NCBI GenBank assembly: GCA_038182865.1
Contig: CP116226.1
Span: 4,203,485 to 4,267,484 of the forward strand
DNA length: 64,000 nt
Reading direction: 5' to 3'
Source: Microbacterium enclense
GTDB taxonomy: Bacteria > Actinomycetota > Actinomycetes > Actinomycetales > Microbacteriaceae
In this document: positions 14,740-23,102 of the stretch, in pieces
How the letters are laid out: each line of letters opens with the position of its first letter
Numbering within the stretch: the first letter of the stretch is position 1
Program-made: the position numbers and the translations under genes
The notes under the pieces: model-generated
What the model saw: only the letters and a program-made list of their open reading frames with translations
Database searches by the model: none
What the model was told of the DNA's origin: nothing

Positions 14740-16578
14740 TCAGCGCAGCCCGCACCCGTCGACGACCTGCGGCTTGCGCTCGATGAGGTTCTTCGTCCAG
14801 TCGTACAGCACGGGCAGGAAGCGCGACTTGGGGAGGATCGGGCGGAGATGGTCGTACCCCGTGTACGTCGCCCACCGCACCGGCTGCCCCTCTTCGCAGA
14901 GCTTCTGGACGTAGTCGCGCTGCAGTTTCGGCGGAATGACCTCGTCGTCCGCGCCCCAGGCCACGAGCATCGGTGTGCCCAACGGAGCTGTCATGGCGTT
15001 CTCGGCGAGTCGACGACCGAGCGCCCCGTCGGTGAGGTCGGCGCTGTAGAGCGGGCGGTCCTCCGACACCCCGAGCGCGGTGAGGACGGAGACGACGACG
15101 CCCGGCTCCGTCGGGCAGCGCTGGGTCATCTCGAGCACGATCGAGCGCGATCCCTCGGCGATGTAGTCGTTCACGTGCACGTCGGGGTACGTCTCGGAGT
15201 ACGGCACGAGCACCCATGACGTGATGACCGACAGCATGGCGTTGGGCGGTCCCGACAGAAGCTCCCTCGCGAGGGCGGGAGGGTCGGCCACCGGGGCGAC
15301 CACGGCGGTTCCGAGCACGTCGATTCCCGGCGCGTAGTCCTCGGCGATCGCGGTCGTCCACAGTGCCGCGTGTCCTCCCTGCGAGTGCCCCCAGACGACC
15401 GTGTCGGGCGAGAGGACGAGGTCGGTACGCAATTCGGCGGCGGCCAGCACCGCGTCCAGGGACGACCGGGCTTCGCCCTTGCCGATGAGATACGGATAGG
15501 CGCCCGGTGCACCCTGTCCGGAGAAGTCGCTGGCGACGACCACCCAGCCGGCCTTCAGCGCCTGCTCGAGAGCCGGGATCGCCCAACGGGTCGCGGTCGC
15601 GTCGCGCAAGCTCGGGGCGCACCCCTGCGCGACACCGGTGGTGCCGTGGTTCCAGATGATGACGGGGCGGGGACCGGGCGGCGGATCCTTGGGCGTGATG
15701 ATCATCGCGCTGGCCACGGCCGGACGGCTCACGGCATCCCGTGTCGTGTACAGGATGCGCGTGACGTCACCGTTCTGAGGGAGGCGCCCGTGATAGGCGT
15801 CCGAGCGGATGAGCCGACCGTGGCCGCTGGGCACCTCGGCCGGTGGGTCGTAGAACGCGTCGACGACCGGGGCACCCTCGTGCAGCCAGTCGTTGACCCA
15901 CCAGCCGCCCGCGGCGGTGGCCACGAGCACGAACGACAGCGCGAAGCGGCCGGCCGCGGTCCAGCGAGCGCGCAGGCGCCGACGACGGACGGCGCGTTCC
16001 GGGTCGAACGGCGTCGCGTGCTGACGTGGACGACGGATGCCGCTCACCCCACGTGCGAAGACCCCGACGCCGAACACGATCGTGCGCACACCGAACACGA
16101 CCGCGAGCACGAGCACCGTGACATCGGGCCACGTGAACGACAGCAGACCGAACGCCACCTGCGCGACGCCCCACGACAGCGACAACACGCGCGTGCTCAC
16201 GGAGCCGCGCGCGACGGCGCGTCCGATCGAGGCGATGCCACCGATCACGAGGAGGACGGCGAGGACCGATGGCAAGAGCTCGAGGCTGCGTCCGAGCCAG
16301 ACGAGAACCGCGATCCCCGCGACGATCCAGGCCGCGGCCACCGAACGGGCCCACCAGCTCGCGGTGCGGCCGAGGAGTTCGACCACTCCCATGACGACCG
16401 CGCTCGCTCCGACGTAAACGCCCAGCAGCACGATCGAGGTGAGCGGCCGCGACACGATCAGCGCTCCGAGCAGCACCACCACCGCACCGACGATGAGAAG
16501 CACCCGCGGGGGCGCGTTGCGCGTGAGCGCGGGGAGGGCGTTCCACCGACGCGGGCGCGGGCGTCGGGAGGCGGGCAT
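14740..16578 (-). CDS. Membrane-fused lipase: HdeD-like helices plus secretory-lipase domain
   Basis: A 612-residue fusion. Residues about 25-185 form six membrane helices resembling the HdeD (DUF308) family; one more helix near 213-230 anchors a C-terminal alpha/beta-hydrolase domain similar to secretory (LIP-type) lipases. The lipase nucleophile is the Ser of GHSQGG, the acid lies in GADDEV and the His in GYDHLRP. Cysteines near GCAPS, QRC and DGC may form disulfides, in keeping with an extracytoplasmic catalytic domain. It probably hydrolyses esters or lipids at the membrane surface; the substrate is unknown. TATCAT lies six bases before the ATG. Confidence 0.8.
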   Translation of the reverse strand: MPASRRPRPRRWNALPALTRNAPPRVLLIVGAVVVLLGALIVSRPLTSIVLLGVYVGASAVVMGVVELLGRTASWWARSVAAAWIVAGIAVLVWLGRSLELLPSVLAVLLVIGGIASIGRAVARGSVSTRVLSLSWGVAQVAFGLLSFTWPDVTVLVLAVVFGVRTIVFGVGVFARGVSGIRRPRQHATPFDPERAVRRRRLRARWTAAGRFALSFVLVATAAGGWWVNDWLHEGAPVVDAFYDPPAEVPSGHGRLIRSDAYHGRLPQNGDVTRILYTTRDAVSRPAVASAMIITPKDPPPGPRPVIIWNHGTTGVAQGCAPSLRDATATRWAIPALEQALKAGWVVVASDFSGQGAPGAYPYLIGKGEARSSLDAVLAAAELRTDLVLSPDTVVWGHSQGGHAALWTTAIAEDYAPGIDVLGTAVVAPVADPPALARELLSGPPNAMLSVITSWVLVPYSETYPDVHVNDYIAEGSRSIVLEMTQRCPTEPGVVVSVLTALGVSEDRPLYSADLTDGALGRRLAENAMTAPLGTPMLVAWGADDEVIPPKLQRDYVQKLCEEGQPVRWATYTGYDHLRPILPKSRFLPVLYDWTKNLIERKPQVVDGCGLR

Positions 16579-16590
16579 CAGGCAATGATA
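16579..16590 (-). promoter_or_regulatory. -10 element of the lipase-fusion gene
   Basis: TATCAT (complement of 16585-16590), six bases, ATG at 16578. It is divergent from the promoter of the DUF1206 gene 80 bases away. Confidence 0.65.
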
Positions 16591-16670
16591 GACAGCGCGC
16601 CCCTTCGCGACGGGCTCTTGCCCGCTCGGACGCCGCGCGCAACCGACTGTCTTCCGGACTCGCGAACGAA

Positions 16671-16682
16671 TACGGTTCCGGG
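16671..16682 (+). promoter_or_regulatory. -10 element of the DUF1206 gene
   Basis: TACGGT at 16671-16676, six bases, GTG at 16683: a leaderless arrangement. Confidence 0.65.
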
Positions 16683-17492
16683 GTGCCGTCGTCCGCTCGC
16701 TCCGCCGCCCGTGAGGCCGAGGCGAACCCCGCGTTCCGCCTCGCCGCCCGAGGAGGCTATGTGGCCAACGGCATCCTGCACCTGCTCGTGGGCGGCCTCG
16801 TGCTGGCCGTCGGCTTCGGCGCCGCGGAAGACACGGATCAGACGGGCGCGTTCCGCGCGATGGCCGCCCTTCCGCTCGGCGCCGTCGCGCTGTGGGCTCT
16901 CGCCGCGGGGCTGGTGGCCCTGGGCGGCTGGCACCTGCTGCAGGCCGTTGCGCCCCGCGGGCTCTCGGGGCGCAAGCGCATCGCGCGAATCGCCGCCGAG
17001 GCGCCGCAGGGCCTGGTGTTCGTGGTGATCGGAGTGATCTCGGCCGCCGTGGCGCTGGGGGCGCGACCGCGCGCCGAGAAGACGACGGAAGACCTCAGCG
17101 AAAGCGTTCTCACCCTGCCCATCGGCGGATTCGTCCTCGGGACGACGGGGCTGGTGGTCGCCGGGGTGGGTGTCGGTTTCGCCTGGATGGGCGTGCGGCG
17201 TTCGTTCCACGACAAGGTGCGCATCCCCGACGGCGCGGCGGGGCACGCGCTCAGCGCCCTGGGCGCCGTAGGGTTCGTCGCGAAGGGCATCGCCCTCGGC
17301 GTGGTCGGCGTGCTGCTCACCGTCGCCGCGATCCGCGTCGAGCCCGACACCGCGGGAGGCCTCGACGGAGCGGTGTCGGCACTCATGGCACTGCCCGCGG
17401 GGCCCGTGCTCGCGACACTGGTCGGCCTCGGCTTCCTCGCCTACGGCGTGTTCACGATCTTCCGCGCCCGTTACGCCCGTCTCGACGTGTGA
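16683..17492 (+). CDS. DUF1206 membrane protein
   Basis: A 269-residue membrane protein of the DUF1206 family, which consists of three repeats of two helices each. Each repeat opens with a GYVANGILHLLVG-like stretch (about residues 25, 115 and 200; the third is VGFVAKGIALGVVGVL). Six helices are evident. The function of the family is unknown; in actinobacteria it is widespread and non-essential. The gene is convergent with the aldo/keto reductase, with 37 bases between stops and no clear hairpin. Confidence 0.85.
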   Translation: MPSSARSAAREAEANPAFRLAARGGYVANGILHLLVGGLVLAVGFGAAEDTDQTGAFRAMAALPLGAVALWALAAGLVALGGWHLLQAVAPRGLSGRKRIARIAAEAPQGLVFVVIGVISAAVALGARPRAEKTTEDLSESVLTLPIGGFVLGTTGLVVAGVGVGFAWMGVRRSFHDKVRIPDGAAGHALSALGAVGFVAKGIALGVVGVLLTVAAIRVEPDTAGGLDGAVSALMALPAGPVLATLVGLGFLAYGVFTIFRARYARLDV

Positions 17493-17529
17493 CGACGGCG
17501 ATGCGCCCGGGGCGGCGCGACCCGCGGAC

Positions 17530-18351
17530 TCAGTCGAGAGAGGGGTCGCGACCGGTACGCTCCCCCGTCTCCAGCGTCGCGATCGCGGCGTGGTCGTCCG
17601 CGTCGAGGGTGAAGTCGAAGACGTCGCCGTTCTCCCGGAGACGGTCGAGCGACACGGACTTCGGGAAGACGACGAGTCCGCGGTCGAGATGCCAGCGCAC
17701 GACGACCTGGGCCGGCGTCTTGCCATAGCGCGCGGCGATCCGCATGAGGACGGGCTCGTCGAGCAGACCGCCGCGGGCGAGCGGGGCCCAGGACTCGGTG
17801 ACGATGCCGTTCGCGGCATCCCAGTCGACGAGCTCGTTCTGCGGGAACCGCGGGTGCAGCTCGACCTGGTTCACCGCGGGGAGCACGCCCGTCTCGGCGC
17901 GGAGGCGCTCAAGGTGCGCGATCGCGAAGTTGCTCACTCCGATCGCGGTCGCGCGCCCCTCCTGCTGCAGACGAACCAGCGCGCGCCACGTGTCGACGTA
18001 CCGGTCGGCGCTGGGGATCGGCCAGTGGATGAGGTAGAGGTCGACGCGGTCCACGCCCAGCCGCGCGGCGCTGGCATCGAAGGCGCGCAGCGTCTCGTCG
18101 AACCCCTGGTCGTCGTTCCAGACCTTGGTCGTGACGAAGACCTCGTCGCGCTCGAGACCGGATGCCCGGAGTCCCTCCCCGACCTCCTTCTCGTTGCCGT
18201 ACAGGGCAGCGGTGTCGACGTGGCGGTAGCCCGCGGAGAGCGCTCCGGCGACGAGGTCGGCGGTGACCCCGGCCGGGACCTTGTACGTCCCCACACCGAG
18301 CTGCGGGATGGTGGAGCCGTCGGACAGCGACACGCGGGGAGCGGAGATCAT
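17530..18351 (-). CDS. Aldo/keto reductase (2,5-diketogluconate reductase-like)
   Basis: NADPH-dependent (alpha/beta)8-barrel oxidoreductase of the AKR5-like group. The catalytic tetrad is in place: Asp and Tyr in HVDTAALYGNEKEV, Lys in VTTKVWND and His in YLIHWP. GVSNFAIAHLE, NQVELHPRFPQ and the C-terminal VFPKS motif that binds the NADPH phosphate are typical. The physiological substrate is not predictable. I start at ATG 18351 rather than GTG 18360 because TAGCGT lies seven bases before it and overlaps the GTG. 273 residues, normal length. Confidence 0.9.
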   Translation of the reverse strand: MISAPRVSLSDGSTIPQLGVGTYKVPAGVTADLVAGALSAGYRHVDTAALYGNEKEVGEGLRASGLERDEVFVTTKVWNDDQGFDETLRAFDASAARLGVDRVDLYLIHWPIPSADRYVDTWRALVRLQQEGRATAIGVSNFAIAHLERLRAETGVLPAVNQVELHPRFPQNELVDWDAANGIVTESWAPLARGGLLDEPVLMRIAARYGKTPAQVVVRWHLDRGLVVFPKSVSLDRLRENGDVFDFTLDADDHAAIATLETGERTGRDPSLD

Positions 18352-18364
18352 GGCATCCACGCTA
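18352..18364 (-). promoter_or_regulatory. -10 element deciding the aldo/keto reductase start
   Basis: TAGCGT (complement of 18359-18364), a seven-base spacer that is itself GGATGCC, then ATG 18351. Confidence 0.6.
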
Positions 18365-18387
18365 CCGGCGTCGACAGCCTCGAACGA

Positions 18388-18429
18388 CGAAACGGCACCC
18401 CTCGATCGGTGTCGGAGGGTGCCGTTTCG
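18388..18429 (-). terminator. Rho-independent terminator of proS
   Basis: Arms CGAAACGGCACCC (18388-18400) and GGGTGCCGTTTCG (18417-18429) form a perfect 13-base stem eight bases beyond the proS stop; the transcribed strand continues with a T-containing tail. Confidence 0.75.
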
Positions 18430-18436
18430 ACAGGGT

Positions 18437-20233
18437 TCAGCGGGTGAGCGCGGCCACCGCCTCGGCCACGGGCAGCGTCTCGCGCTCGCCCGTGCGGCGG
18501 TCCCACAGCTCGACCTGCCCCTCGGCGGCGCCGCGGCCCACGATGAGGATGCGCGGGATGCCGACGAGCTCGGCGTCGCCGAACTTCACACCCGGCGAGA
18601 CTTTGGGGCGGTCGTCGTAGAGCACGTCGAGCCCCGCGGCCTCGAGGTCGGCGGAGACGGTCTCGGCGAGCTCGAACGCCGCGGCGTCACGGCCCGTCGC
18701 CACGACATGCACATCGAACGGCGCGACCGAGGTCGGCCAGATCAGCCCCTTGTCGTCGTTGTTGAGCTCGGCGATGATCGCGAGGATGCGCGTGACGCCG
18801 ATGCCGTACGAGCCCATCGTGACGGTTGCCAGCTTGCCGTTCTCATCCAGCACCTTCAGCCCCAGAGCCTCGGCGTACTTGCGGCCGAGCTGGAAGACGT
18901 GGCCGATCTCCATGCCGCGCGCGAGTTCCACGGGACCGGACCCGTCGGGCGCCGGGTCTCCGGCGCGCACCGTCGAGACCTCGACGAAGCCGTCACCGAC
19001 GAAGTCACGGCCGGCGACGAGCGAGTGCACGTGCTTCTGGTCGATGTTGGCTCCGGTGATCCACGCTGTGCCGTCGACCACGCGGGGGTCGAGCACGTAG
19101 CGGATGTTCGTCGCCGACTCTTCGCCCAGCACGGGTCCGGTGGGCGACCAGGGACCGATGTAGCCCTTGACCAGCAGCGGGTTCTTCGCGAAGTCCGCCT
19201 CGGTGGCGGCCTCGACCTCGGCGGGGGCGAACGCCACCTCGACGCGCTTGTCGTCGACGTCGCGGTCGCCGGGCAGGCCCACGACGACCAGCTCGCGCGT
19301 GCCGTCGAGGTGCGTGAGAGCGAGCACCACGTTCTTGAGCGTGTGCGCGGCGGTCCAGGCGGCGGCCTCGGCCGTCGCGGGGCCCGCGATGCCGGGCGCA
19401 GGTGCGTCGAGGTGGGCGTTCGCGTGATCGACGAGCGTCGCGATCGTCGGGGTGTTCGGGGAGTCGAAGATCACGGGCTCGGGCCGTCCCTCGATGGGGA
19501 GGGCCTCGGGTGCGACGGTGGTGAACGCCTCCACGTTGGCCGCGTAGCCGCCGGCGGAACGAACGAACGTGTCCTCACCGATGGGCGTCGGATGCAGGAA
19601 CTCCTCCGACTTCGAGCCGCCCATCGCACCGGCGTCGGCCGCGACGATGACGTATTCGAGACCCAGGCGCGTGAAGATGCGCTCGTAGGCGTCGCGCTGA
19701 GCCTGATACGACCTGTCGAGTCCGGCATCCGTTGCGTCGAACGAGTACGCGTCCTTCATCGTGAACTCGCGGCCGCGCAGCAGGCCCGCGCGGGGACGCG
19801 CCTCATCGCGGTACTTGTCCTGGATCTGGTAGATCGTCAGCGGCAGGTCTTTGTAGGACGAATACAGGTCTTTGACGAGGAGCGTGAACATCTCCTCGTG
19901 CGTGGGCGCGAGCAGGTAGTCGGCACCCTTGCGGTCCTGCAGGCGGAACAGCGCGTCGCCGTATTCTTCCCAGCGTCCGGTGACCTCATAGGGCTCGCGC
20001 GGAAGCAGCGCCGGGAAGTGCACCTCGAACGCCCCGGCGTTCGCCATCTCCTCGCGCACGACCGTCTCGATCTTGGCCTTGACCTTCAGCCCCAGCGGCA
20101 GCCACGCGAAGATGCCCGGCGCATTGCGACGGATGTATCCGGCGCGCACGAGCAGGCGGTGGCTCGTGACCTCGGCATCCGAGGGGTCTTCGCGAAGCGT
20201 GCGGAGGAAGAAGTTCGACAGACGGGTGACCAC
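18437..20233 (-). CDS. proS: Prolyl-tRNA synthetase (bacterial type with editing insertion)
   Basis: Class II aminoacyl-tRNA synthetase charging tRNA-Pro. Motif 2 is seen in KYRDEARPRAGLLRGREF, motif 3 in GSYGIGVTRIL, and a YbaK-like editing insertion lies at about residues 225-400, so this is the bacterial ProS architecture. The length of 598 residues fits. A longer frame reaches 20341; I choose GTG 20233 (VVTRLSNFFLRTLRED) because the family begins here and TAGACT lies eight bases upstream. Its position near the nusA block is conserved in actinobacteria. Confidence 0.96.
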   Translation of the reverse strand: MVTRLSNFFLRTLREDPSDAEVTSHRLLVRAGYIRRNAPGIFAWLPLGLKVKAKIETVVREEMANAGAFEVHFPALLPREPYEVTGRWEEYGDALFRLQDRKGADYLLAPTHEEMFTLLVKDLYSSYKDLPLTIYQIQDKYRDEARPRAGLLRGREFTMKDAYSFDATDAGLDRSYQAQRDAYERIFTRLGLEYVIVAADAGAMGGSKSEEFLHPTPIGEDTFVRSAGGYAANVEAFTTVAPEALPIEGRPEPVIFDSPNTPTIATLVDHANAHLDAPAPGIAGPATAEAAAWTAAHTLKNVVLALTHLDGTRELVVVGLPGDRDVDDKRVEVAFAPAEVEAATEADFAKNPLLVKGYIGPWSPTGPVLGEESATNIRYVLDPRVVDGTAWITGANIDQKHVHSLVAGRDFVGDGFVEVSTVRAGDPAPDGSGPVELARGMEIGHVFQLGRKYAEALGLKVLDENGKLATVTMGSYGIGVTRILAIIAELNNDDKGLIWPTSVAPFDVHVVATGRDAAAFELAETVSADLEAAGLDVLYDDRPKVSPGVKFGDAELVGIPRILIVGRGAAEGQVELWDRRTGERETLPVAEAVAALTR

Positions 20234-20247
20234 GATCATCGAGTCTA
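20234..20247 (-). promoter_or_regulatory. -10 element upstream of proS
   Basis: TAGACT (complement of 20242-20247), eight bases, GTG at 20233. Transcription would begin at or within two bases of the start codon. The promoter lies just past the stop of the upstream gene at 20268. Confidence 0.55.
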
Positions 20248-20267
20248 GAGCGGTGGATGCCATGGCT

Positions 20268-21458
20268 TCACCCGTAGGCCCGCTCGAACAGCGCTTCCGC
20301 CACACGGGCGGCAGCAGCGGGGCGATCGGCTTCGGCGACACTCTCTGGAAGACGGACGCGCATCCAGTTCCCGTCGACGAGGACGTCGGCGTCGAATGAC
20401 GTCAGCTCGCCCACATCCACGGTCGTCAGGCGAACCATGTCCGTCGCCCGACCGCCCGTCGCGGGCACCGCATCGCCCAGGTCCGCCTGGTCGTACGCCC
20501 ACTCACCGCCCGGGAGCCACATCATCAGGGCACCCGTGCCGTCCGTCCAGGGGTCGTCGCCGGGACCGACGTATGAGCAGAACGGGGCATCCCAGTAGCC
20601 GGAGAGCATCCAGGACTCGATGCTCCACCCGCCGCCTTCGTGTCGGATGGACATGTCGGCGATCCCGACCGCCTCCCCGAAACGCTCCGCGGACAGAATC
20701 CCGCTGCATTCACCGGTGAGGAGTGTGGTGCCGGTCGGAGGCTCCCACTGCGCGGCGGAGGGCGGCGACGCGAGAATGTCCCCGCGAAGAGCCTGATAGG
20801 CCGCCTCGATCTTCACCGGATCGCCGCTGGAGCCGTTGTCCGTGGGTGCCGTTCCGGCGTCCACCAAGAGGTACGTCCCATCGATCGACTCGCACGGGAG
20901 ACTCGCCCCGCAGTCGGGCCCGACGACCGACTCGCGATCCTCGATCGCCCCCTGCGCGTCGGGGATCATGGCGACGGTGACCCACGTGCCGCCGATGTCA
21001 CCGAACTCGCAGTACAGCGCTCCCGCCTGGGCGAACGAGTACTGCAGCGGCCCCTGCGTCCACGCATTGCCGCGCGAACGCGGGATCGTGGATGCCACGT
21101 CGGGCACCTCCCCGTCGAAGAACTCCGCAACTCGCGGGGCCACGTCGTCGCATCCGAAGGCGAAGCGGGAGACGGGCTGCGTCACTGTCCGCTGTTCGCC
21201 GACGGTCGGCGTCGGTGTGGGAGTCGGCTCGGGGATGGGCGGGAGCGTCACTGTCGGGGTGGGGGTGTTGGCGATCGGCGGCGCGCTCAGCGTCGAGGTC
21301 GCCACGACCCCACCGGCGATCGCGACCACCAGAACAGCCGCCACCGATCCCGCGATCCACGCGTTCCGGTGCGCACCGGCGGGGCTGATGTCGCGGGCTC
21401 CCCCCACGATCCGCGCCCGCATCGCCGCACGCTCATCAGGCGTCAACTCATCGTTCAT
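20268..21458 (-). CDS. Single-pass membrane protein encoded with an ECF sigma factor
   Basis: A 396-residue protein with a short cytoplasmic N-terminus (about 30 residues, MNDELTPDERAAMRARI), one membrane helix at about 33-52, a Pro/Thr-rich linker (about 60-85) and a large extracytoplasmic domain with six or more cysteines that I do not recognise. It overlaps the sigma-factor stop by four bases, the usual place of an anti-sigma factor, but the short N-terminus has no HXXXCXXC zinc motif. It may be an atypical anti-sigma or sensor protein; this is inference from context. Confidence 0.6.
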   Translation of the reverse strand: MNDELTPDERAAMRARIVGGARDISPAGAHRNAWIAGSVAAVLVVAIAGGVVATSTLSAPPIANTPTPTVTLPPIPEPTPTPTPTVGEQRTVTQPVSRFAFGCDDVAPRVAEFFDGEVPDVASTIPRSRGNAWTQGPLQYSFAQAGALYCEFGDIGGTWVTVAMIPDAQGAIEDRESVVGPDCGASLPCESIDGTYLLVDAGTAPTDNGSSGDPVKIEAAYQALRGDILASPPSAAQWEPPTGTTLLTGECSGILSAERFGEAVGIADMSIRHEGGGWSIESWMLSGYWDAPFCSYVGPGDDPWTDGTGALMMWLPGGEWAYDQADLGDAVPATGGRATDMVRLTTVDVGELTSFDADVLVDGNWMRVRLPESVAEADRPAAAARVAEALFERAYG

Positions 21459-21985
21459 GCCCGCGCTCCTTCCTGCGCGAGCTCGCCACGCAACTTCGCC
21501 TTCGCGCGGGCCAAACGCGACTTCACCGTTCCCACCGGAACACCCAGAGCCTGAGCCACTTCCCGCTCCGAGTACCCCTCCAACACCGACAACACCACCA
21601 CCGCCTGCTCCCGCTCCGGCAACCGCCGCAACGCGACCAACACCTCACTGTCGTCATGCACCTCGAACACCGACGCCCCCGCAACCGGCACCCGATCCAA
21701 CAACGCCCGATACCGCCGCCCCGACCGCTCCAGATTCCGCGCACAATGCGCCACCGTGTTCAACAACCACGGCAACGGCGACCCCTCCACCACCCGCACC
21801 GACGCCCGCCTCCGCCACAACTCGAAGAACGCCACCGTCACGGCATCCTTCGCATCCTCCCGATGCGTCAACAACCGCGACGCATGCCGGAACAACCGCG
21901 CCTCATACCGATCGAACAACACCGCCAAAGCCTGCTCATCGCCCCTGAGTACCCGAGCCCACAGCCCGGCGTCATCAACATCCAC
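21455..21985 (-). CDS. ECF-type RNA polymerase sigma factor
   Basis: A sigma-70 family extracytoplasmic-function factor of about 176 residues. Region 2 (LFDRYEARLFRHASRLL to AFFELWRRRA) and region 4 with its helix-turn-helix (YSEREVAQALGVPVGTVKSRL) are both clear; there is no region 1 or 3. GTG 21985 is preferred over GTG 22009 because it fits the family start and a weak -10 (GACACT) precedes it by seven bases. The codon usage is striking: most codons end in G (TTG, CGG, GTG, GCG), while neighbouring genes favour C. It is translationally coupled to the membrane protein at 20268-21458. Confidence 0.87.
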   Translation of the reverse strand: MDVDDAGLWARVLRGDEQALAVLFDRYEARLFRHASRLLTHREDAKDAVTVAFFELWRRRASVRVVEGSPLPWLLNTVAHCARNLERSGRRYRALLDRVPVAGASVFEVHDDSEVLVALRRLPEREQAVVVLSVLEGYSEREVAQALGVPVGTVKSRLARAKAKLRGELAQEGARA

Positions 21986-22099
21986 ACCCCGTAGTGTCCG
22001 CGACCACACCAGAAGTTCCCGACTCCGGCGCGATCTCGATCACGAACCGGTAACGAGTTCGCGCCCCGCGTCCCGCGCGCTCACCGCGGGGGTTCTCGG

Positions 22100-22312
22100 G
22101 TGAGGGCGTGCAGCCCCGATGGATCCGCGGTGATCACCGGCGGTGTCGCGCTCGTCCTCGACGCGCCCCTCCGGAGCGCGACCGCCGCGACGAACGGGAG
22201 CGACGATGTCTCCGGCGACGATGTGCTGGCCGACAAGCTTCGGTTCTTCACCGAGTACCCGCCCTCCGTGCTCGTGCGGGAACGTCTGCGGGCGGAGTTC
22301 GACCTGGGCTGA
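22100..22312 (+). CDS. Possible small protein or gene remnant
   Basis: A 70-codon frame starting at GTG 22100 in the gap between the sigma gene and the TetR gene. Its codons have the strong GC-ending bias of real genes here, and the end (DKLRFFTEYPPSVLVRERLR) reads like a folded protein C-terminus. I cannot assign a family, and there is no good -10 or ribosome-binding site. It could be a small gene or the last part of a decayed one. The rest of 22010-22325 shows nothing recognisable. Confidence 0.35.
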   Translation: MRACSPDGSAVITGGVALVLDAPLRSATAATNGSDDVSGDDVLADKLRFFTEYPPSVLVRERLRAEFDLG

Positions 22313-22325
22313 CCGCCCGGCGGAC

Positions 22326-22916
22326 TCACTCCCGGGGCACGGCCCGGGCGAGGGCGACGAGGGCATCGAGTCCGGATGCCATGCCGTCGCGCGGCAGGTG
22401 GCCGGCGACCACCAGCGTGGCCATACCGTGGGCGAACGACCACACCGCGGCCACCGCCGCCTCGAGCGCGGCCCCGCTCAGGGCGGTGTCGACGGTGGCC
22501 AGCACCTCTGCCAGCAGCTCCTCGTTCGCGCGGATCAGCGGAGCCATCTCCGCGGACGGCGACCCGGGTACGCAGATCTCGGGGTCGAAGACGAGGGCGA
22601 AACCCTGCGGGTGCGCGGCGGCGTAGCCCACGTAGGCTTCCGCGATCGACCGGAGAGCCGGTATCCCCGGCGAAGCCTCAGCATGCGCCCGCCTCTGCGC
22701 GTCGAGAAGCTGACCCATGTGCCGCTCCGACAGTCGCTTCAGCAGCGCTTTGCGGTCGGCGAAGTGGTGGTACGGCGCGTTGTGACTCACCTCGGCGCGA
22801 CGAGCGACCTCGCGCAGGCTGAGCGCACCGACTCCCCCCGCGACGAGGAGCTCGTCCGCCGCGTCGAGCAGGGCCGGAGCCAGATCTCCGTGGTGGTACG
22901 TCGTCGATCGGGACAC
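22326..22916 (-). CDS. TetR/AcrR-family transcriptional repressor
   Basis: A 196-residue regulator. The N-terminal helix-turn-helix (LSLREVARRAEVSHNAPYHH) is canonical for TetR, preceded by the YHHGDL start typical of a subgroup with a WHG-type C-terminal ligand domain. GTG 22916 is chosen because TAGCAT lies seven bases before it and because family members begin near this residue; GTG 22922 is the alternative. It is divergent from the flavodoxin-like oxidoreductase and probably controls it and itself; the inducer is unknown. Confidence 0.86.
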   Translation of the reverse strand: MSRSTTYHHGDLAPALLDAADELLVAGGVGALSLREVARRAEVSHNAPYHHFADRKALLKRLSERHMGQLLDAQRRAHAEASPGIPALRSIAEAYVGYAAAHPQGFALVFDPEICVPGSPSAEMAPLIRANEELLAEVLATVDTALSGAALEAAVAAVWSFAHGMATLVVAGHLPRDGMASGLDALVALARAVPRE

Positions 22917-22929
22917 ACGCACGATGCTA
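22917..22929 (-). promoter_or_regulatory. -10 element of the TetR gene
   Basis: TAGCAT (complement of 22924-22929), seven bases, GTG 22916. Confidence 0.55.
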
Positions 22930-23004
22930 GACGGCGCGGCGGGGGGCGTGAGGTCATCCCGCGGGCCCCGTCGTCGGAGAGACGGCGGGGCCACCCGAGG
23001 TCAC

Positions 23005-23062
23005 AGCAAGATGCGCTCGGCGACGACTTTGCACATTCCGTCGCAAAACACGCTATCTTGCT
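23005..23062. promoter_or_regulatory. Inverted repeat between TetR gene and oxidoreductase, candidate operator
   Basis: Arms AGCAAGAT (23005-23012) and ATCTTGCT (23055-23062) flank 42 bases in the divergent promoter region. This locally A/T-richer stretch also holds a -10-like TATCTT (23054-23059) and a TTGACA (23076-23081) that lacks a matching -10. The arms are far apart for one dimer site; two separate half-sites are possible. Confidence 0.35.
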
Positions 23063-23102
23063 CCTGCCCACATTCTTGACAGTGTCCACATTGGAGCATC
23101 CC

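Noticed and set aside
16683..17492. DUF1206 protein as an ion channel or transporter
   Set aside because: The family has no demonstrated function and no selectivity or substrate motif is visible, so only the family name is given.
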